Shown in pieces: positions 1 to 9,627 of a stretch of DNA of 64,000 bases. The stretch comes from an uncultured Carboxylicivirga sp. GTDB taxonomy: Bacteria; Bacteroidota; Bacteroidia; Bacteroidales; Marinilabiliaceae. The notes below the pieces were generated by a model. That model was not told where the DNA came from, did no database searches, and was given only the letters and a program-made list of their open reading frames with translations. The first letter of the stretch is position 1, and the number at the start of each line of letters is the position of its first letter. The translations under genes were made by a program, and so were the position numbers. The stretch spans positions 3,906,001 through 3,970,000 of the forward strand of contig NZ_OY771430.1 in NCBI RefSeq assembly GCF_963674565.1. Reading direction: 5' to 3'.

Positions 1-2
1 CA

Positions 3-521
3 AATCTGGTTAAACAACAGATTGAAAAGATCTCAGGAAACCATTTGAAGGCTCTCAACCGCGAAGAGCAACACCAGTCATTTTACAAAGTTATGAAGGT
101 TGAAAAGCTGATGGCTTACCTGATATTATCATTCATACTTGCCATAGCTGCGTTTAATGTAATTGGTACCATGTCGATGCTGATTTTTGAAAAGAAAGAG
201 AGCATATTCACCTTAAAAAGCATGGGTGGCGACAGAAAACTTATCACCCGCATCTTCCTTACTGAAGGATTACTTATTTCCCTTTTAGGTGTAATTATCG
301 GACTTCTGCTGGGAATTGTACTTGTACTTGCACAACAATATTTTGGGATAATAAAGTTTTCCGGTTCGGGTTCATTTTTAGTTGATGCATACCCTGTTCA
401 ACTTGTTTGGAGTGATGTACTACTGGTGCTTGTAACGGTTTGCATAATAGCCTACCTGGCGGCATGGTATCCGGTAAAAGTAATCGTTAAAAGGTATTAC
501 TCCGAAACAGGAATGCCTTAA
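3..521 (+). CDS. ABC transporter permease, C-terminal part (LolC/LolE, FtsX-like)
   Basis: This is the 3' end of a gene that begins before the window; the frame is open from base 3. The 172 visible residues contain three hydrophobic segments (about 50-72, 95-118 and 137-157) separated by a conserved loop with the FEKKESIFTLKSMGG motif, which is typical of the FtsX-like permease domain of lipoprotein-releasing transporters. By family knowledge the protein would extract lipoproteins from the inner membrane together with an ATPase and a partner permease. Neither partner is in the window, so the substrate is inferred from similarity to LolC/LolE and a MacB-like role is not excluded. Its stop codon overlaps the end of the convergent dihydrouridine synthase gene. 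Confidence 0.85.
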   Translation, partial: NLVKQQIEKISGNHLKALNREEQHQSFYKVMKVEKLMAYLILSFILAIAAFNVIGTMSMLIFEKKESIFTLKSMGGDRKLITRIFLTEGLLISLLGVIIGLLLGIVLVLAQQYFGIIKFSGSGSFLVDAYPVQLVWSDVLLVLVTVCIIAYLAAWYPVKVIVKRYYSETGMP

Positions 522-1504
522 TTTGAATAACGATCCGCTATTTGATCTAAAGTATCTAATACTCCCTGAATGCTTTTTTCAGTTAAGAGTTTAATTCTTA
601 ATTCACGAATATCTGGTAATTCGGTAAAAACTTTTGCCAGATGACGTCGGGCATGCAATATACCAGCCTTCTCATCTATATAATCAACTGATCGTCCAAC
701 CAAATCCTTTAGAATTTCAACCTCTTGCCGAATTGTCATTGGAGGTAACAATTCTCCGGTCTTCATATAATGCTTTATTTCTTTAAAAATCCATGGCCTT
801 CCAATAGATGGTCGTCCAACCATTAAGGCATCCACGCCATAACGGTCAATTAGCATTCGTGCCTTTTCCGGACCCGTAATATCACCGTTGCCAATAATAG
901 GGATATTCATTCGTGGGTTGTTTTTAACCTTACCTATCAGGGTCCAGTCAGCCTTACCTGAATACATTTGTTCACGTGTTCTTCCATGAATGGTAAGAGC
1001 CGCTATACCCAAATCCTGTAACTGCTCAGCCAGAGTCTCAATCACCAGACTATTCTCATCCCAACCTAATCGTGTTTTCACAGTAACCGGCACTTTAACA
1101 GCTTCAACAATTGTTTTAGTAATCTCAAGTAATGTTGGAATATCACGTAACAAACCAGAACCGCTTCCTTTGGTTGCAATTTTTTTTACCGGACAACCAA
1201 AATTTAAATCTATAACTTCAGGATGTGCCTCTTGAGCCAATATTGCAGCTTCTTTCATAAGGTCTACGTCACCACCATATAACTGTATTCCTACCGGTCG
1301 CTCATTTTCACTAATTTCCAATTTACGAACCGTTCTATTTACGCTACGAACCAGTGCCCGGGCTGAAACAAACTCGGTGAACATCATATCCGCTCCCATA
1401 TCCTTACACAATGATCTGAAAGAGGGATCAGTTACACTCTCCATGGGTGCTAACAGCAGAGGATGTTCTCCTAAATCAAGACTTCCAATTTTCACTCCAC
1501 ACAA
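518..1504 (-). CDS. dusB: tRNA-dihydrouridine synthase, DusB-like
   Basis: This flavoenzyme reduces specific uridines in the tRNA D-loop to dihydrouridine. The 328-residue protein is of normal family length. It starts with the flavin-binding LAPMESVTDPSFR segment, and has the INL/DLNFGCPVKK motif whose cysteine is the catalytic acid (about residues 100-108). It also has the VTVKTRLGWD and LTIHGRTREQMY motifs and a phosphate-binding GNGDI/VGRPSIGRPW end. The ATG start gives a full-length N-terminus. The gene converges with the upstream permease and overlaps its stop by a few bases. Dus subfamily assignment (DusB rather than A or C) rests on motif style only. Confidence 0.93.
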   Translation of the reverse strand: MCGVKIGSLDLGEHPLLLAPMESVTDPSFRSLCKDMGADMMFTEFVSARALVRSVNRTVRKLEISENERPVGIQLYGGDVDLMKEAAILAQEAHPEVIDLNFGCPVKKIATKGSGSGLLRDIPTLLEITKTIVEAVKVPVTVKTRLGWDENSLVIETLAEQLQDLGIAALTIHGRTREQMYSGKADWTLIGKVKNNPRMNIPIIGNGDITGPEKARMLIDRYGVDALMVGRPSIGRPWIFKEIKHYMKTGELLPPMTIRQEVEILKDLVGRSVDYIDEKAGILHARRHLAKVFTELPDIRELRIKLLTEKSIQGVLDTLDQIADRYSN

Positions 1505-1631
1505 ATTTTGGGCAAATATACAATAATCTCACAAGGGTAAATCCCTGTTAATTACTCGCATAAAAATGTGAATAACTTATTTTTTTTTAACTTTCCTTCA
1601 GTTAGTTTTTTAATTACCTTGTTTACCTGAT

Positions 1632-3578
1632 ATGCAGTGTGTAAAAATAACCATCGCCCTCTCATTTTTCATTTTTGTGCTATACTCTTGTTCGATAGAT
1701 AACCTGAACGAAGAGGCTGCCATAAATGAAACAATTGTTGCTGCTCCGGATTCTATGGTTGTTGCACAACTCATTCAAAAATCAGTTGAGACATACAACT
1801 CAAAACAAAATAGTGATGACGCTTACGACAGTTTCTTAAAAGAAGCTGAAGAACTTGCTATCAACAATCACCTTAAATATCAACTGTTTGACATTTACAA
1901 TCTGGTTGGGAAACGCCTGAGAAACAAATCGTATTATGCCAAGGCAATGAGTTTCCATCAAAATGCACTTGAAGTTGCAGAAGAACTGGAAGATCCCTCT
2001 TTACTTGCTGAAATATATAACCAGATGGGAACTGTTTACAGGCGTGTAGATGAAAACAGTAAGGCGTTGGATATGCATATGAAATCGCTGACTATTGCTG
2101 AAAACAATAAAGACTCTTTTCATATTAGTACTGCAATTAATGGAATTGGTAATGTTAGTTACAATTTAAACCGTAACCTGGCCGCCATAGAATACTTCCA
2201 GCGTTCTCTGGATCTTTCAAGAAAGATGAACAATACTTTAGGCATGGCTATTAACACCAATAATATCGGTGATGCCTACCAAAAGTTAAATAACCAGGAT
2301 TCTGCCCTGTTTTATCATTTCGAATCACTTGATTACAATTCAAAGATTAATAGCAAGGTTGGTCAGGCTATTTGCTATAACAGCATCGGCAGAGTTTACA
2401 CAACTAAGAAGCAATACCGACTGGCATTAGAATATTTATTTAAAGCCTTAGAAGCGAATACTGAGTCCGGCGATGTTATGAACGTTGCGATTAGTTACTC
2501 CAATATAGGTAGAACCTATCTGGACGACAATTACCCCGACGCTGCCATCTTATATTTGAATAAAGCATTGAAAAATGCTCAGGCAATTGGATCAAAATAC
2601 ACTGCCGAAGAGGCTTCTAATTACCTTTCTCAGGCCTACGAGAAAAAAGGCATGATCAACAAGGCTTTGGAATATCATAAAATAAGTTCAGCATACCGCG
2701 ATAGTACAATCAATGAAAAAAATATCTTTCACATGGCTATGGCGGAAGATAATTATCTGGAAAATACCCGTAAGCTTAAGGTAGAAGAATTAAGCAAGCA
2801 GACTTTGTTGCAAAAAAATAAAATTGACAGGCAGAAATTCCACATCATAACAGTAATAATTGTTGCTGTTGTTATCTTTATTATCACTCTGTTATTTGCT
2901 TTTCAAATTCGTTTACGCAATCGATACAAAACACTAAAGTTTCAGCAACGATTGTTAAGAAGTCAAATGAATCCTCATTTTATATTTAATGCATTGAGTG
3001 CTATACAGGTGTTCATTTTAGAGAATGATATGAATAAATCTAGTCACTTCCTTTCTGATTTCTCTAAACTGATGCGACAGGTTTTGCGAAGCAGTAATTT
3101 CGAATACATTTCTATTAATGAGGAGATTGAAATACTACAATATTACTTAAACCTTCAACAATTACGTTTTTCGCCACCATTTATATACGACTTATTTGTA
3201 GATGAAGAATTAAAAAAATCAAATGCCATGGTTCCTCCTATGCTTATTCAACCATTTATTGAAAATGCTATTGAACATGGAATCAGACCTATTGGCAATG
3301 GAGGGGAGATCAAAATCCGTTTTAAACGAGGTGGCTATGGCATTATTATTGAAGTAGAAGATAACGGTATTGGTATCGATTACGCTAAAAACATCAATAA
3401 AACAGGTAAGAACCATGATTCCATGGCGATTAAAATAACCCAGGAACGTCTGGATATTATGAGGAAAGATACAAGGAAAAAGACTGTTTTGGAGATTTAC
3501 GACAAACGCAGCAAAGGAGTAGAATCACAAGGAACCGTTGCTCATATAGAAATACCTGTAATAACCAATAAATCATAA
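1632..3578 (+). CDS. TPR-repeat lipoprotein sensor histidine kinase (LytS/YehU type)
   Basis: This is a 648-residue membrane sensor kinase. It opens with a lipoprotein-like signal ending in a lipobox (LYSC, Cys20). About nine tetratricopeptide repeats follow (residues 80-380), then a short coiled region and one membrane segment at about 405-427. The cytoplasmic part is a His_kinase domain with the RSQMNPHFIFNAL phospho-acceptor box (about 443-455), then an ATPase domain with the N-box PFIENAIEHGI and the G-box VEDNGIGID. This architecture is common in Bacteroidota, where the TPR part is thought to receive a periplasmic protein signal. The response regulator gene follows directly, so the two form a two-component pair. 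The signal is unknown. Confidence 0.9.
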   Translation: MQCVKITIALSFFIFVLYSCSIDNLNEEAAINETIVAAPDSMVVAQLIQKSVETYNSKQNSDDAYDSFLKEAEELAINNHLKYQLFDIYNLVGKRLRNKSYYAKAMSFHQNALEVAEELEDPSLLAEIYNQMGTVYRRVDENSKALDMHMKSLTIAENNKDSFHISTAINGIGNVSYNLNRNLAAIEYFQRSLDLSRKMNNTLGMAINTNNIGDAYQKLNNQDSALFYHFESLDYNSKINSKVGQAICYNSIGRVYTTKKQYRLALEYLFKALEANTESGDVMNVAISYSNIGRTYLDDNYPDAAILYLNKALKNAQAIGSKYTAEEASNYLSQAYEKKGMINKALEYHKISSAYRDSTINEKNIFHMAMAEDNYLENTRKLKVEELSKQTLLQKNKIDRQKFHIITVIIVAVVIFIITLLFAFQIRLRNRYKTLKFQQRLLRSQMNPHFIFNALSAIQVFILENDMNKSSHFLSDFSKLMRQVLRSSNFEYISINEEIEILQYYLNLQQLRFSPPFIYDLFVDEELKKSNAMVPPMLIQPFIENAIEHGIRPIGNGGEIKIRFKRGGYGIIIEVEDNGIGIDYAKNINKTGKNHDSMAIKITQERLDIMRKDTRKKTVLEIYDKRSKGVESQGTVAHIEIPVITNKS

Positions 3579-3592
3579 AAGTGGGGAAGGAT

Positions 3593-4351
3593 ATGTCACA
3601 GATAAAATTGTTAATAGTTGAAGATGATTTATACAACCAAAGGGCTGTAGAAAAGACTATTGAAAACCATTTTCAGGAAATTGAAATAGTGGCAAAGGCA
3701 ACAAGTGTGAAGGAAGGACTTGAAGCAATTGAACAACATCATCCCGACCTATTAATACTTGACATTCATCTAACCGATGGCACTTCATTTGATATATTAC
3801 GCCAGAGCGATTACAATTCATACAAAGTAGTTTTCATGTCTGCCTATCACGAATATGCATTGGAGGCTCTTAAATTTTCATCTGTCGATTTTGTTTTTAA
3901 ACCATTTGATATCAACGAGCTTATCATCGCAATCGACAAGGCAATTGATGAAATAATGGATGAATCATATGACATTAAGATAAAAGCACTGTTCGATAAT
4001 ATCGATTTCCAGAATAAAAACAAAAAAGTAGTACTTCAGGGAAAACACAATGTAAAAGTTTGCCAGGTAGAAGAAATTGTATGGGCCAAAGCAATTGTAG
4101 GCGGCGCCAATTTTTATTTTGAAGATGGTAGTTACTTTTTCACCAGTAAACCTCTAAGACGTTACGAATCCATTTTATCAACACATGCTTTTTTTAGATG
4201 CCATCCCCACTATCTAATTAATCTTCTGAAAGTTAAAGAAGTGAAATACGACATGAAGCGAATTCATATGACTAATGATGATGAAGTTGCTTTTGAAACA
4301 CGACGCTACAACCAACTAATCAATGCCTTGCACCCCAATATTCAGAATTAA
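3593..4351 (+). CDS. LytTR-family response regulator
   Basis: The protein has an N-terminal receiver domain (acidic pair ED/D at residues 10-12, phospho-acceptor Asp57 in LLILDIHL, conserved Lys in VFKPFD) and a C-terminal LytTR DNA-binding domain from about residue 140. It is the cognate partner of the preceding TPR kinase. I prefer the ATG at 3593. The in-frame GTG at 3581 would add four residues (MGKD) ahead of the usual receiver start, and a purine-rich GGGGAAGGA lies just before the ATG. The regulated genes are unknown; the outer-membrane protein immediately downstream is a possible target. Confidence 0.9.
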   Translation: MSQIKLLIVEDDLYNQRAVEKTIENHFQEIEIVAKATSVKEGLEAIEQHHPDLLILDIHLTDGTSFDILRQSDYNSYKVVFMSAYHEYALEALKFSSVDFVFKPFDINELIIAIDKAIDEIMDESYDIKIKALFDNIDFQNKNKKVVLQGKHNVKVCQVEEIVWAKAIVGGANFYFEDGSYFFTSKPLRRYESILSTHAFFRCHPHYLINLLKVKEVKYDMKRIHMTNDDEVAFETRRYNQLINALHPNIQN

Positions 4352-4470
4352 TCCTTTTTAACATTTGGATCTTCAATAAAAAGAAATATTTTTAAAACCT
4401 TTTTAATCAACATACAGTACTATTAACTGATGTTGAATTTTTCTTTGGGGACAAAAATTATTAGGGTTAA

Positions 4471-5616
4471 ATGTTAAGGTGGAGCTTACTTTTGGGGATT
4501 ATTTTTTCTTGTTTATTATCATCTGTAGCGCAGGTTGATCAGATCTGGAGATACAGCTACCCTGAATTTGGGGCAGGAATGAATAACAATCTTTATTTCA
4601 GAATTGAAAATAACAACTTTGTTAAGAACAATGAGTATTTTGGTGATTTCACCGAAGGTTATACGTTGATGGGCTATGCTTTCCAACCCTCATTGATGTA
4701 TTATGCCGGTTCTCAATTAAGAATAAAGGCTGGTTTGCATCTTGTGAAGTATAGTGGCATGGAAGAATTTACAGAAGTTGTACCAACTTTTTCTATTCAT
4801 ACTAAGTTAAGCGATAACCTTGACCTGATAATGGGAGGTTTACGAGGCGATGTACACCACCGTCTTTTGGAACCATTATTTAATCCTGAAAATCAATACA
4901 CAAGACCCATTGAAAATGGTTTTCAATTTATTTATGACAACAACCGTTTATGGCTGGATTGGTGGATTGACTGGGAACAGTTTATTGTTATCGGAGATAC
5001 GAAACCAGAGAAATTTACCGCCGGTATTAGTACCGAATATAATATTATAAAAGAAGCCACCGATTGGCAGGTAAGCATACCCGGGCAGTTAATTGCCACT
5101 CATTTGGGAGGACAAATAAGCAATTTTGAAGAACCAATGCAATCACTGGCAAATATGGCCACAGGTTTAAAAATTCGTAAAGAAATTGGTACTGGTTTTA
5201 TTCAACAGGTTAGTCTTTCTACCTATGGAGCATGGTACATGGATTTAACTGAAAAATCGGGCTTGCCATTCTCCAAAGGAAAGGCTTTGTATCCAGTGGC
5301 TGAAATTGGTTATAAATATGGTTTATTAATGTTAGGCTATTGGCATGCTAATAACTTTGTTGCCCCTAAAGGAAGCCATTTATTCCAATCTGTTTCAGAC
5401 TATAAAGTGGTTAATGAAACAAGTTATTTTTATGAGCCGAAAAGAGATTTGTTAAATGCTAAACTTTCTTTTTCAAAAGACTTTCTTCAGAAAATCAAAT
5501 TTAGCGTGATGGTTGAAACTTATTATGATATTCCTAACGCTCAGTTTGAGTATGCCTATGGAATGAATCTTGTTTTTAATCCCAACTTCTTTTTAAAGAA
5601 AGTACACTTCGATTAA
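4471..5616 (+). CDS. predicted outer-membrane beta-barrel protein, unknown function
   Basis: I do not recognise a named family. The 381-residue protein has a clear signal peptide (MLRWSLLLGIIFSCLLSSVAQ) and then alternating short strands rich in Tyr, Trp, Phe and Gly with turns containing Asn and Asp. That is the look of a mid-sized outer-membrane barrel. The sequence ends in a hydrophobic/aromatic strand (NLVFNPNFFLKKVHFD). It follows the LytTR two-component pair by 120 bases on the same strand, so it may be under its control. It converges with the acetyltransferase gene with only six bases between them. Confidence 0.6.
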   Translation: MLRWSLLLGIIFSCLLSSVAQVDQIWRYSYPEFGAGMNNNLYFRIENNNFVKNNEYFGDFTEGYTLMGYAFQPSLMYYAGSQLRIKAGLHLVKYSGMEEFTEVVPTFSIHTKLSDNLDLIMGGLRGDVHHRLLEPLFNPENQYTRPIENGFQFIYDNNRLWLDWWIDWEQFIVIGDTKPEKFTAGISTEYNIIKEATDWQVSIPGQLIATHLGGQISNFEEPMQSLANMATGLKIRKEIGTGFIQQVSLSTYGAWYMDLTEKSGLPFSKGKALYPVAEIGYKYGLLMLGYWHANNFVAPKGSHLFQSVSDYKVVNETSYFYEPKRDLLNAKLSFSKDFLQKIKFSVMVETYYDIPNAQFEYAYGMNLVFNPNFFLKKVHFD

Positions 5617-5622
5617 TCAAGG

Positions 5623-6069
5623 TTAAAATTTCACATCCATTCCAATGTGAGGAATCCCATCTTCTAGATAGGTATCAGTAACTGTTTCATATCCTAAGCT
5701 GGAATAAAAAGCCTTCAGATATTTCTGGGCACTTATATGTATTTCATCTACTCCCCATCGTAACCTCATCCATTGCGATGCTTCTGTCATAATGCGGCGT
5801 GCCAAACCATTAAAACGTAATTCTTTCTTCACAACCAATCGACCTATTGATGCCTGGCTGAATCTTGTACCTTTATCCAACATGCGAACATAGGCAACGA
5901 TCTCGTCTTCATCATCTTTTACCATCAAATGAAAAGCAACCTGATCATTATCATCCAGATCATTATAAACACAATCTTGCTCAACTACGAAAATCTCCGC
6001 CCGCAGTTTTAATAAGCCATACAATTCCTCCACACTTAATTCTTTGAATGATTTTATTACAGTCCTCAT
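5623..6069 (-). CDS. elaA: ElaA-family GNAT N-acetyltransferase
   Basis: This is a small cytoplasmic acetyltransferase of 148 residues, the usual ElaA length. Recognisable family blocks are LLKLRAEIFVVEQDCVYNDLD near the N-terminus, the acetyl-CoA-binding region IGRLVVKKELRFNGLARRIM (about 74-93), AQKYLKAFYSSLGY, and the ending EDGIPHIGM, which closely matches E. coli ElaA. The physiological acceptor is not established for the family. It is the last gene of a minus-strand run behind the TonB receptor, separated by about 30 bases, and may be co-transcribed with it. Confidence 0.88.
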   Translation of the reverse strand: MRTVIKSFKELSVEELYGLLKLRAEIFVVEQDCVYNDLDDNDQVAFHLMVKDDEDEIVAYVRMLDKGTRFSQASIGRLVVKKELRFNGLARRIMTEASQWMRLRWGVDEIHISAQKYLKAFYSSLGYETVTDTYLEDGIPHIGMDVKF

Positions 6070-6099
6070 GAATAAATAGATTTCTGTTTGTAAAACTAA

Positions 6100-8142
6100 T
6101 CAAAACCTTAAACTCATACCACCATAAACATTAAAAGGTAACCCGGGATAATAATAACGTGGTTTATTGTTACCAAAAGAAGGAGCATTTATCAGTACCA
6201 TTGAGGCATAATGCGTATCAAATAGGTTATCAGCACCCAGATAAAGATTTATTTTAACATTACGTATGATTAAATCTATGGCCAATTTAGCTCCGGTTTT
6301 GTTGTAACCATGATATGATTTCGTATTAGCATCATTGAGATACTGCCGACCAAACGATTTAAAGTTAGCATACAAATGAAAGGGCTTAAGATAAAAATGC
6401 CCATCCAACGCCAAAGAATAGTCAGGTATACCTGGTAATTTATTACCGCTAAAATCAGTACCTTCATCATTAAACTCCCTAAACTCATTTAATGAAGTAA
6501 AATAACCAACTGAAAGATCAAATTGTCTGTAATTCTCAATCTCGAAGAGTATTTGATTAAATGAAAACTCCAGGCCCTTATGATCTGTTGAACCTGCATT
6601 AACACCATAAAAAACAGCATCACTCTCCCGTTTAGTAACAAGAAGATTTTTTAAGCTCATCCAATAAAGTGTCAGATCCAGTCGTGTTTGATTATCTGAT
6701 GAAATAAAACGGTACCCAAAGTCAACATTCATTCCTTCTTCCGCATTGATATCAGCATTAAAAGATGCATCCGGCATTTGTGCTTCTTCCACAGAAGGAG
6801 CTGAAAAACCATGACCGATGGAACCATACAGATACATTTGCCTGTAGAAGTTATAATTTATCCCTAAGCGTGGAGATACTACCCATTTATATCGGTGAAC
6901 ATACTTCTCTCCTGAATTATCATCTATGGTTGAATAAAATGTACGGTTTAGATTTCCTGACCCTTGAAATGTCCACTTGTCATTTAACTGATACTCTATT
7001 AAAGCAAAAACATTTATATACGATCGGTTAATTTCATTGGTATTAAGCAATTCATCTTTGCTTTCAGCATCCACACTGTAGAATGATAAATCGTTTTGTT
7101 CCCACATTAGTTCAGCACCAACATCGGTTCTGAAACCGTTATTTATATATGTAAATTTATTTCTCAGACCTAATCCTGATCGTGTTTCATCCAATCTGTT
7201 AAAAGGCCTTAGTTCATTTAGGTCGGAGTAATTATAGAAAAGGTTTAGTACATTGTTTGCCTTAGAAGATATTGGAGAACTAAATCCCAGGTTAGCTAAA
7301 TGTTTGTTTGATTCTTCGTACCCTTTTATCGCTTTCCATGTATAAGCGGCTTTCTTAGGATCTTCAAAAAAATTAGTACTATCAATTGAACTAGGAATTT
7401 GTCCATTCAGATACCTGAAATTATATAAGAAATGAAGATAACTTTTACCTACTGATTGCTTCACTTTAATAGTGAAATTGTAACGATCAAACTCACTGTT
7501 TTCACGCCAACCATAAGTATGTAGTTGTCCAATAGAAAAAGTATACAATCCTGTTTGGTTTAATTTGAAACCTACATCAAGTTGGTTTGATAGGGTTGAA
7601 AAACTTCCATATTCACTCTTGAACTTCATAGTATTTTTTGCCAAAAGTGAACTCCACGGATCAATAAAAATAACACCGCCTAATCCTCCTCCATACAAAG
7701 CCGAAGAGGGCCCTTTCAAAACCTGCAGAGCACTAATATCACTTAATGATAAGTCTTCGATAGATGTTACGCCATCTCCATTCGTTAATGGCATTTCGCC
7801 CCAATATGCTTTGATTCGGTTACTTTCATAGGGAGTTCTTGATCCAACTCCCCGGATAGTTATCCGGTTGGTACTCATAGTTCCCTGCTGCATAATAACA
7901 CCCGGAACAGTATTGATCTGCTCTGACAATTGATAGCTATTCCCTGATAAAATCTGAAGAGAATCGATCATAGAAACAGCTCCGGGCCAACGCTCCTGTT
8001 TTTGAATATAAACAGGAGCATTAATCACTATTTCGTTAATATATTTTGTATGTCTGGTTGATAAAGTATCATTCTGACCCGTTACCAAAATAGAACAAAT
8101 TAATACCAAACCAAAAGAAATTAATAACCGGCGGGCAATCAT
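6100..8142 (-). CDS. TonB-dependent outer-membrane receptor
   Basis: The 680-residue protein has a signal peptide and a short TonB-box-like stretch (EIVINAPV). The plug domain contains the conserved ITIRGVGSR and VLKGPSSALYGGGLGGVI motifs (about residues 90-160). A 22-strand barrel follows and ends in GMSLRF with the typical terminal Phe. There is no N-terminal carboxypeptidase-like domain and no SusD partner, so it is not a SusC-type glycan importer. The size suggests a siderophore, metal or small cofactor receptor. The stop of the PQQ-type dehydrogenase gene lies two bases before this start, so the two are almost certainly one operon. That opens the possibility that it imports something needed by the dehydrogenase, but this is inference. 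Confidence 0.9.
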   Translation of the reverse strand: MIARRLLISFGLVLICSILVTGQNDTLSTRHTKYINEIVINAPVYIQKQERWPGAVSMIDSLQILSGNSYQLSEQINTVPGVIMQQGTMSTNRITIRGVGSRTPYESNRIKAYWGEMPLTNGDGVTSIEDLSLSDISALQVLKGPSSALYGGGLGGVIFIDPWSSLLAKNTMKFKSEYGSFSTLSNQLDVGFKLNQTGLYTFSIGQLHTYGWRENSEFDRYNFTIKVKQSVGKSYLHFLYNFRYLNGQIPSSIDSTNFFEDPKKAAYTWKAIKGYEESNKHLANLGFSSPISSKANNVLNLFYNYSDLNELRPFNRLDETRSGLGLRNKFTYINNGFRTDVGAELMWEQNDLSFYSVDAESKDELLNTNEINRSYINVFALIEYQLNDKWTFQGSGNLNRTFYSTIDDNSGEKYVHRYKWVVSPRLGINYNFYRQMYLYGSIGHGFSAPSVEEAQMPDASFNADINAEEGMNVDFGYRFISSDNQTRLDLTLYWMSLKNLLVTKRESDAVFYGVNAGSTDHKGLEFSFNQILFEIENYRQFDLSVGYFTSLNEFREFNDEGTDFSGNKLPGIPDYSLALDGHFYLKPFHLYANFKSFGRQYLNDANTKSYHGYNKTGAKLAIDLIIRNVKINLYLGADNLFDTHYASMVLINAPSFGNNKPRYYYPGLPFNVYGGMSLRF

Positions 8143-8144
8143 AT

Positions 8145-9554
8145 TTATTGTGGGATCAGTTTTAATATTTTACCTGGTTTTTCAACTGCAACATAAATAT
8201 AACCATCCGGACTCATCTCAACATTTCGTACCCTTCCAATTCCTTCGAGCAGCCGTTCCTGATTGACCACCTTTTCACCATCTAATTCAACACGATGCAA
8301 ATAATGAAAACTTAATGACCCGGTTAAAATATTGTTTTTCCAGTTTGGATATCGGTCTCCTTTCACAAAAGTCATTCCGCAAGGTGCGATTGAAGGAATC
8401 CAATAAATAATGGGCTGCTCCATTCCAGCTTTGGCAGTATCAATGGTAAAAGTTGTTCCGTTATAATTAATTCCAAATGAAATAACAGGCCATCCATAAT
8501 TCTTACCTTTCTCAATCAGGTTGAGTTCATCACCTCCTTTAGGACCATGTTCATCGGTCCAGATGCGACCTGTAAACGGATGCATGCAAACACCCTGAGG
8601 ATTACGATGACCATAGGAATAAATAGTAGGACGAGCGTCTTTATCATTCACAAACGGATTATCATCAGGTATACTACCATCATCGTTAATACGATGAATT
8701 TTTCCACAATCGTTATCTAAATACTGAGGATGTCGGTCACGATTTCCCCTGTCGCCAACAGAAAAGTACAAATATCCATCTTTATCAAATTCAAGTTTTG
8801 AACCATAATGATGACGTGTCTCTGTTTGCGGCATTGCCAAAAATATTCTTTCCTGATCAACCAACTGATTGCCTTTTAAGCGGGCCCGCATCACTGCAGT
8901 ACTCGCGAGTTTCGGATCCTCTTCGTTTGGAGAAGAATACGTAAAATAAAGCCATCCGTTTTTTTCATAATCAGGATGCAACTCAATATCCAGCAAACCT
9001 CCCTGTCCTTTCGCAACAATCTCTGGCAATCCAGTTATCTCTTGTTCTTCACCACTCTTTGTAAAACGGATCATTTTTCCATCCCGCTCATTGATTAATA
9101 AATCTCCATTGGGAAGGAATTCCAAGCCCCAAGGCACATCCAATCCATCTACAACAGTTTCAACAGTAAAATCCTGTACCTCACTATGATGAACACCTGA
9201 CTCACTAATGGTATACTCTTCCTCTTTTTCATCAGTTTGTGATGAAAGCTGCTTGATATAATCAGCTAATCCGTAGATCTGATCATCTGATAATCCATCC
9301 TGAAATGATGGCATACCATATGATTGACGGCCGTTTTTAATACTATTGAATATTTCATCCCGACCATTGCCAAAAAACCATTTTCTATTAACAAAGGAAG
9401 ATTTTTGAGCGTTATGACAGCCCATGCAATAGTTTTTAAACAGTTCTTCTGATTCCTGAATTGGAATGGCTTTGGGTTCAGTTGGCTTCAGCCAGATAAA
9501 ACCAACGGCTATTAATGCAAATAAGATAAAGGTAGTTAAAACAATCTTTTTCAT
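8145..9554 (-). CDS. membrane-anchored cytochrome c / PQQ-type aldose sugar dehydrogenase fusion
   Basis: The 469-residue protein has an N-terminal membrane anchor (residues 5-22). A class I cytochrome c domain follows, with the heme motif CMGCH (43-47) and a likely distal ligand in YGMPSF. Then comes a six-bladed beta-propeller of the glucose/sorbosone dehydrogenase family: DVPWGLEFLPNGDLLINERDGK, YSYGHRNPQGV, DEHGPKGGDELNLI, GKNYGWP. In the family this propeller binds PQQ and oxidises aldoses in the periplasm, passing electrons to cytochrome c. Here the acceptor is fused to the enzyme. The tight spacing to the TonB receptor implies co-expression. Whether the organism makes PQQ cannot be judged, as no pqq genes are in the window. 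Confidence 0.88.
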   Translation of the reverse strand: MKKIVLTTFILFALIAVGFIWLKPTEPKAIPIQESEELFKNYCMGCHNAQKSSFVNRKWFFGNGRDEIFNSIKNGRQSYGMPSFQDGLSDDQIYGLADYIKQLSSQTDEKEEEYTISESGVHHSEVQDFTVETVVDGLDVPWGLEFLPNGDLLINERDGKMIRFTKSGEEQEITGLPEIVAKGQGGLLDIELHPDYEKNGWLYFTYSSPNEEDPKLASTAVMRARLKGNQLVDQERIFLAMPQTETRHHYGSKLEFDKDGYLYFSVGDRGNRDRHPQYLDNDCGKIHRINDDGSIPDDNPFVNDKDARPTIYSYGHRNPQGVCMHPFTGRIWTDEHGPKGGDELNLIEKGKNYGWPVISFGINYNGTTFTIDTAKAGMEQPIIYWIPSIAPCGMTFVKGDRYPNWKNNILTGSLSFHYLHRVELDGEKVVNQERLLEGIGRVRNVEMSPDGYIYVAVEKPGKILKLIPQ

Positions 9555-9627
9555 GATGATAAGGTGTATTAATAACGTTCTAATACATACAACAAATCAT
9601 CAGTTAGAATGTTAAGCACAAGCACAT

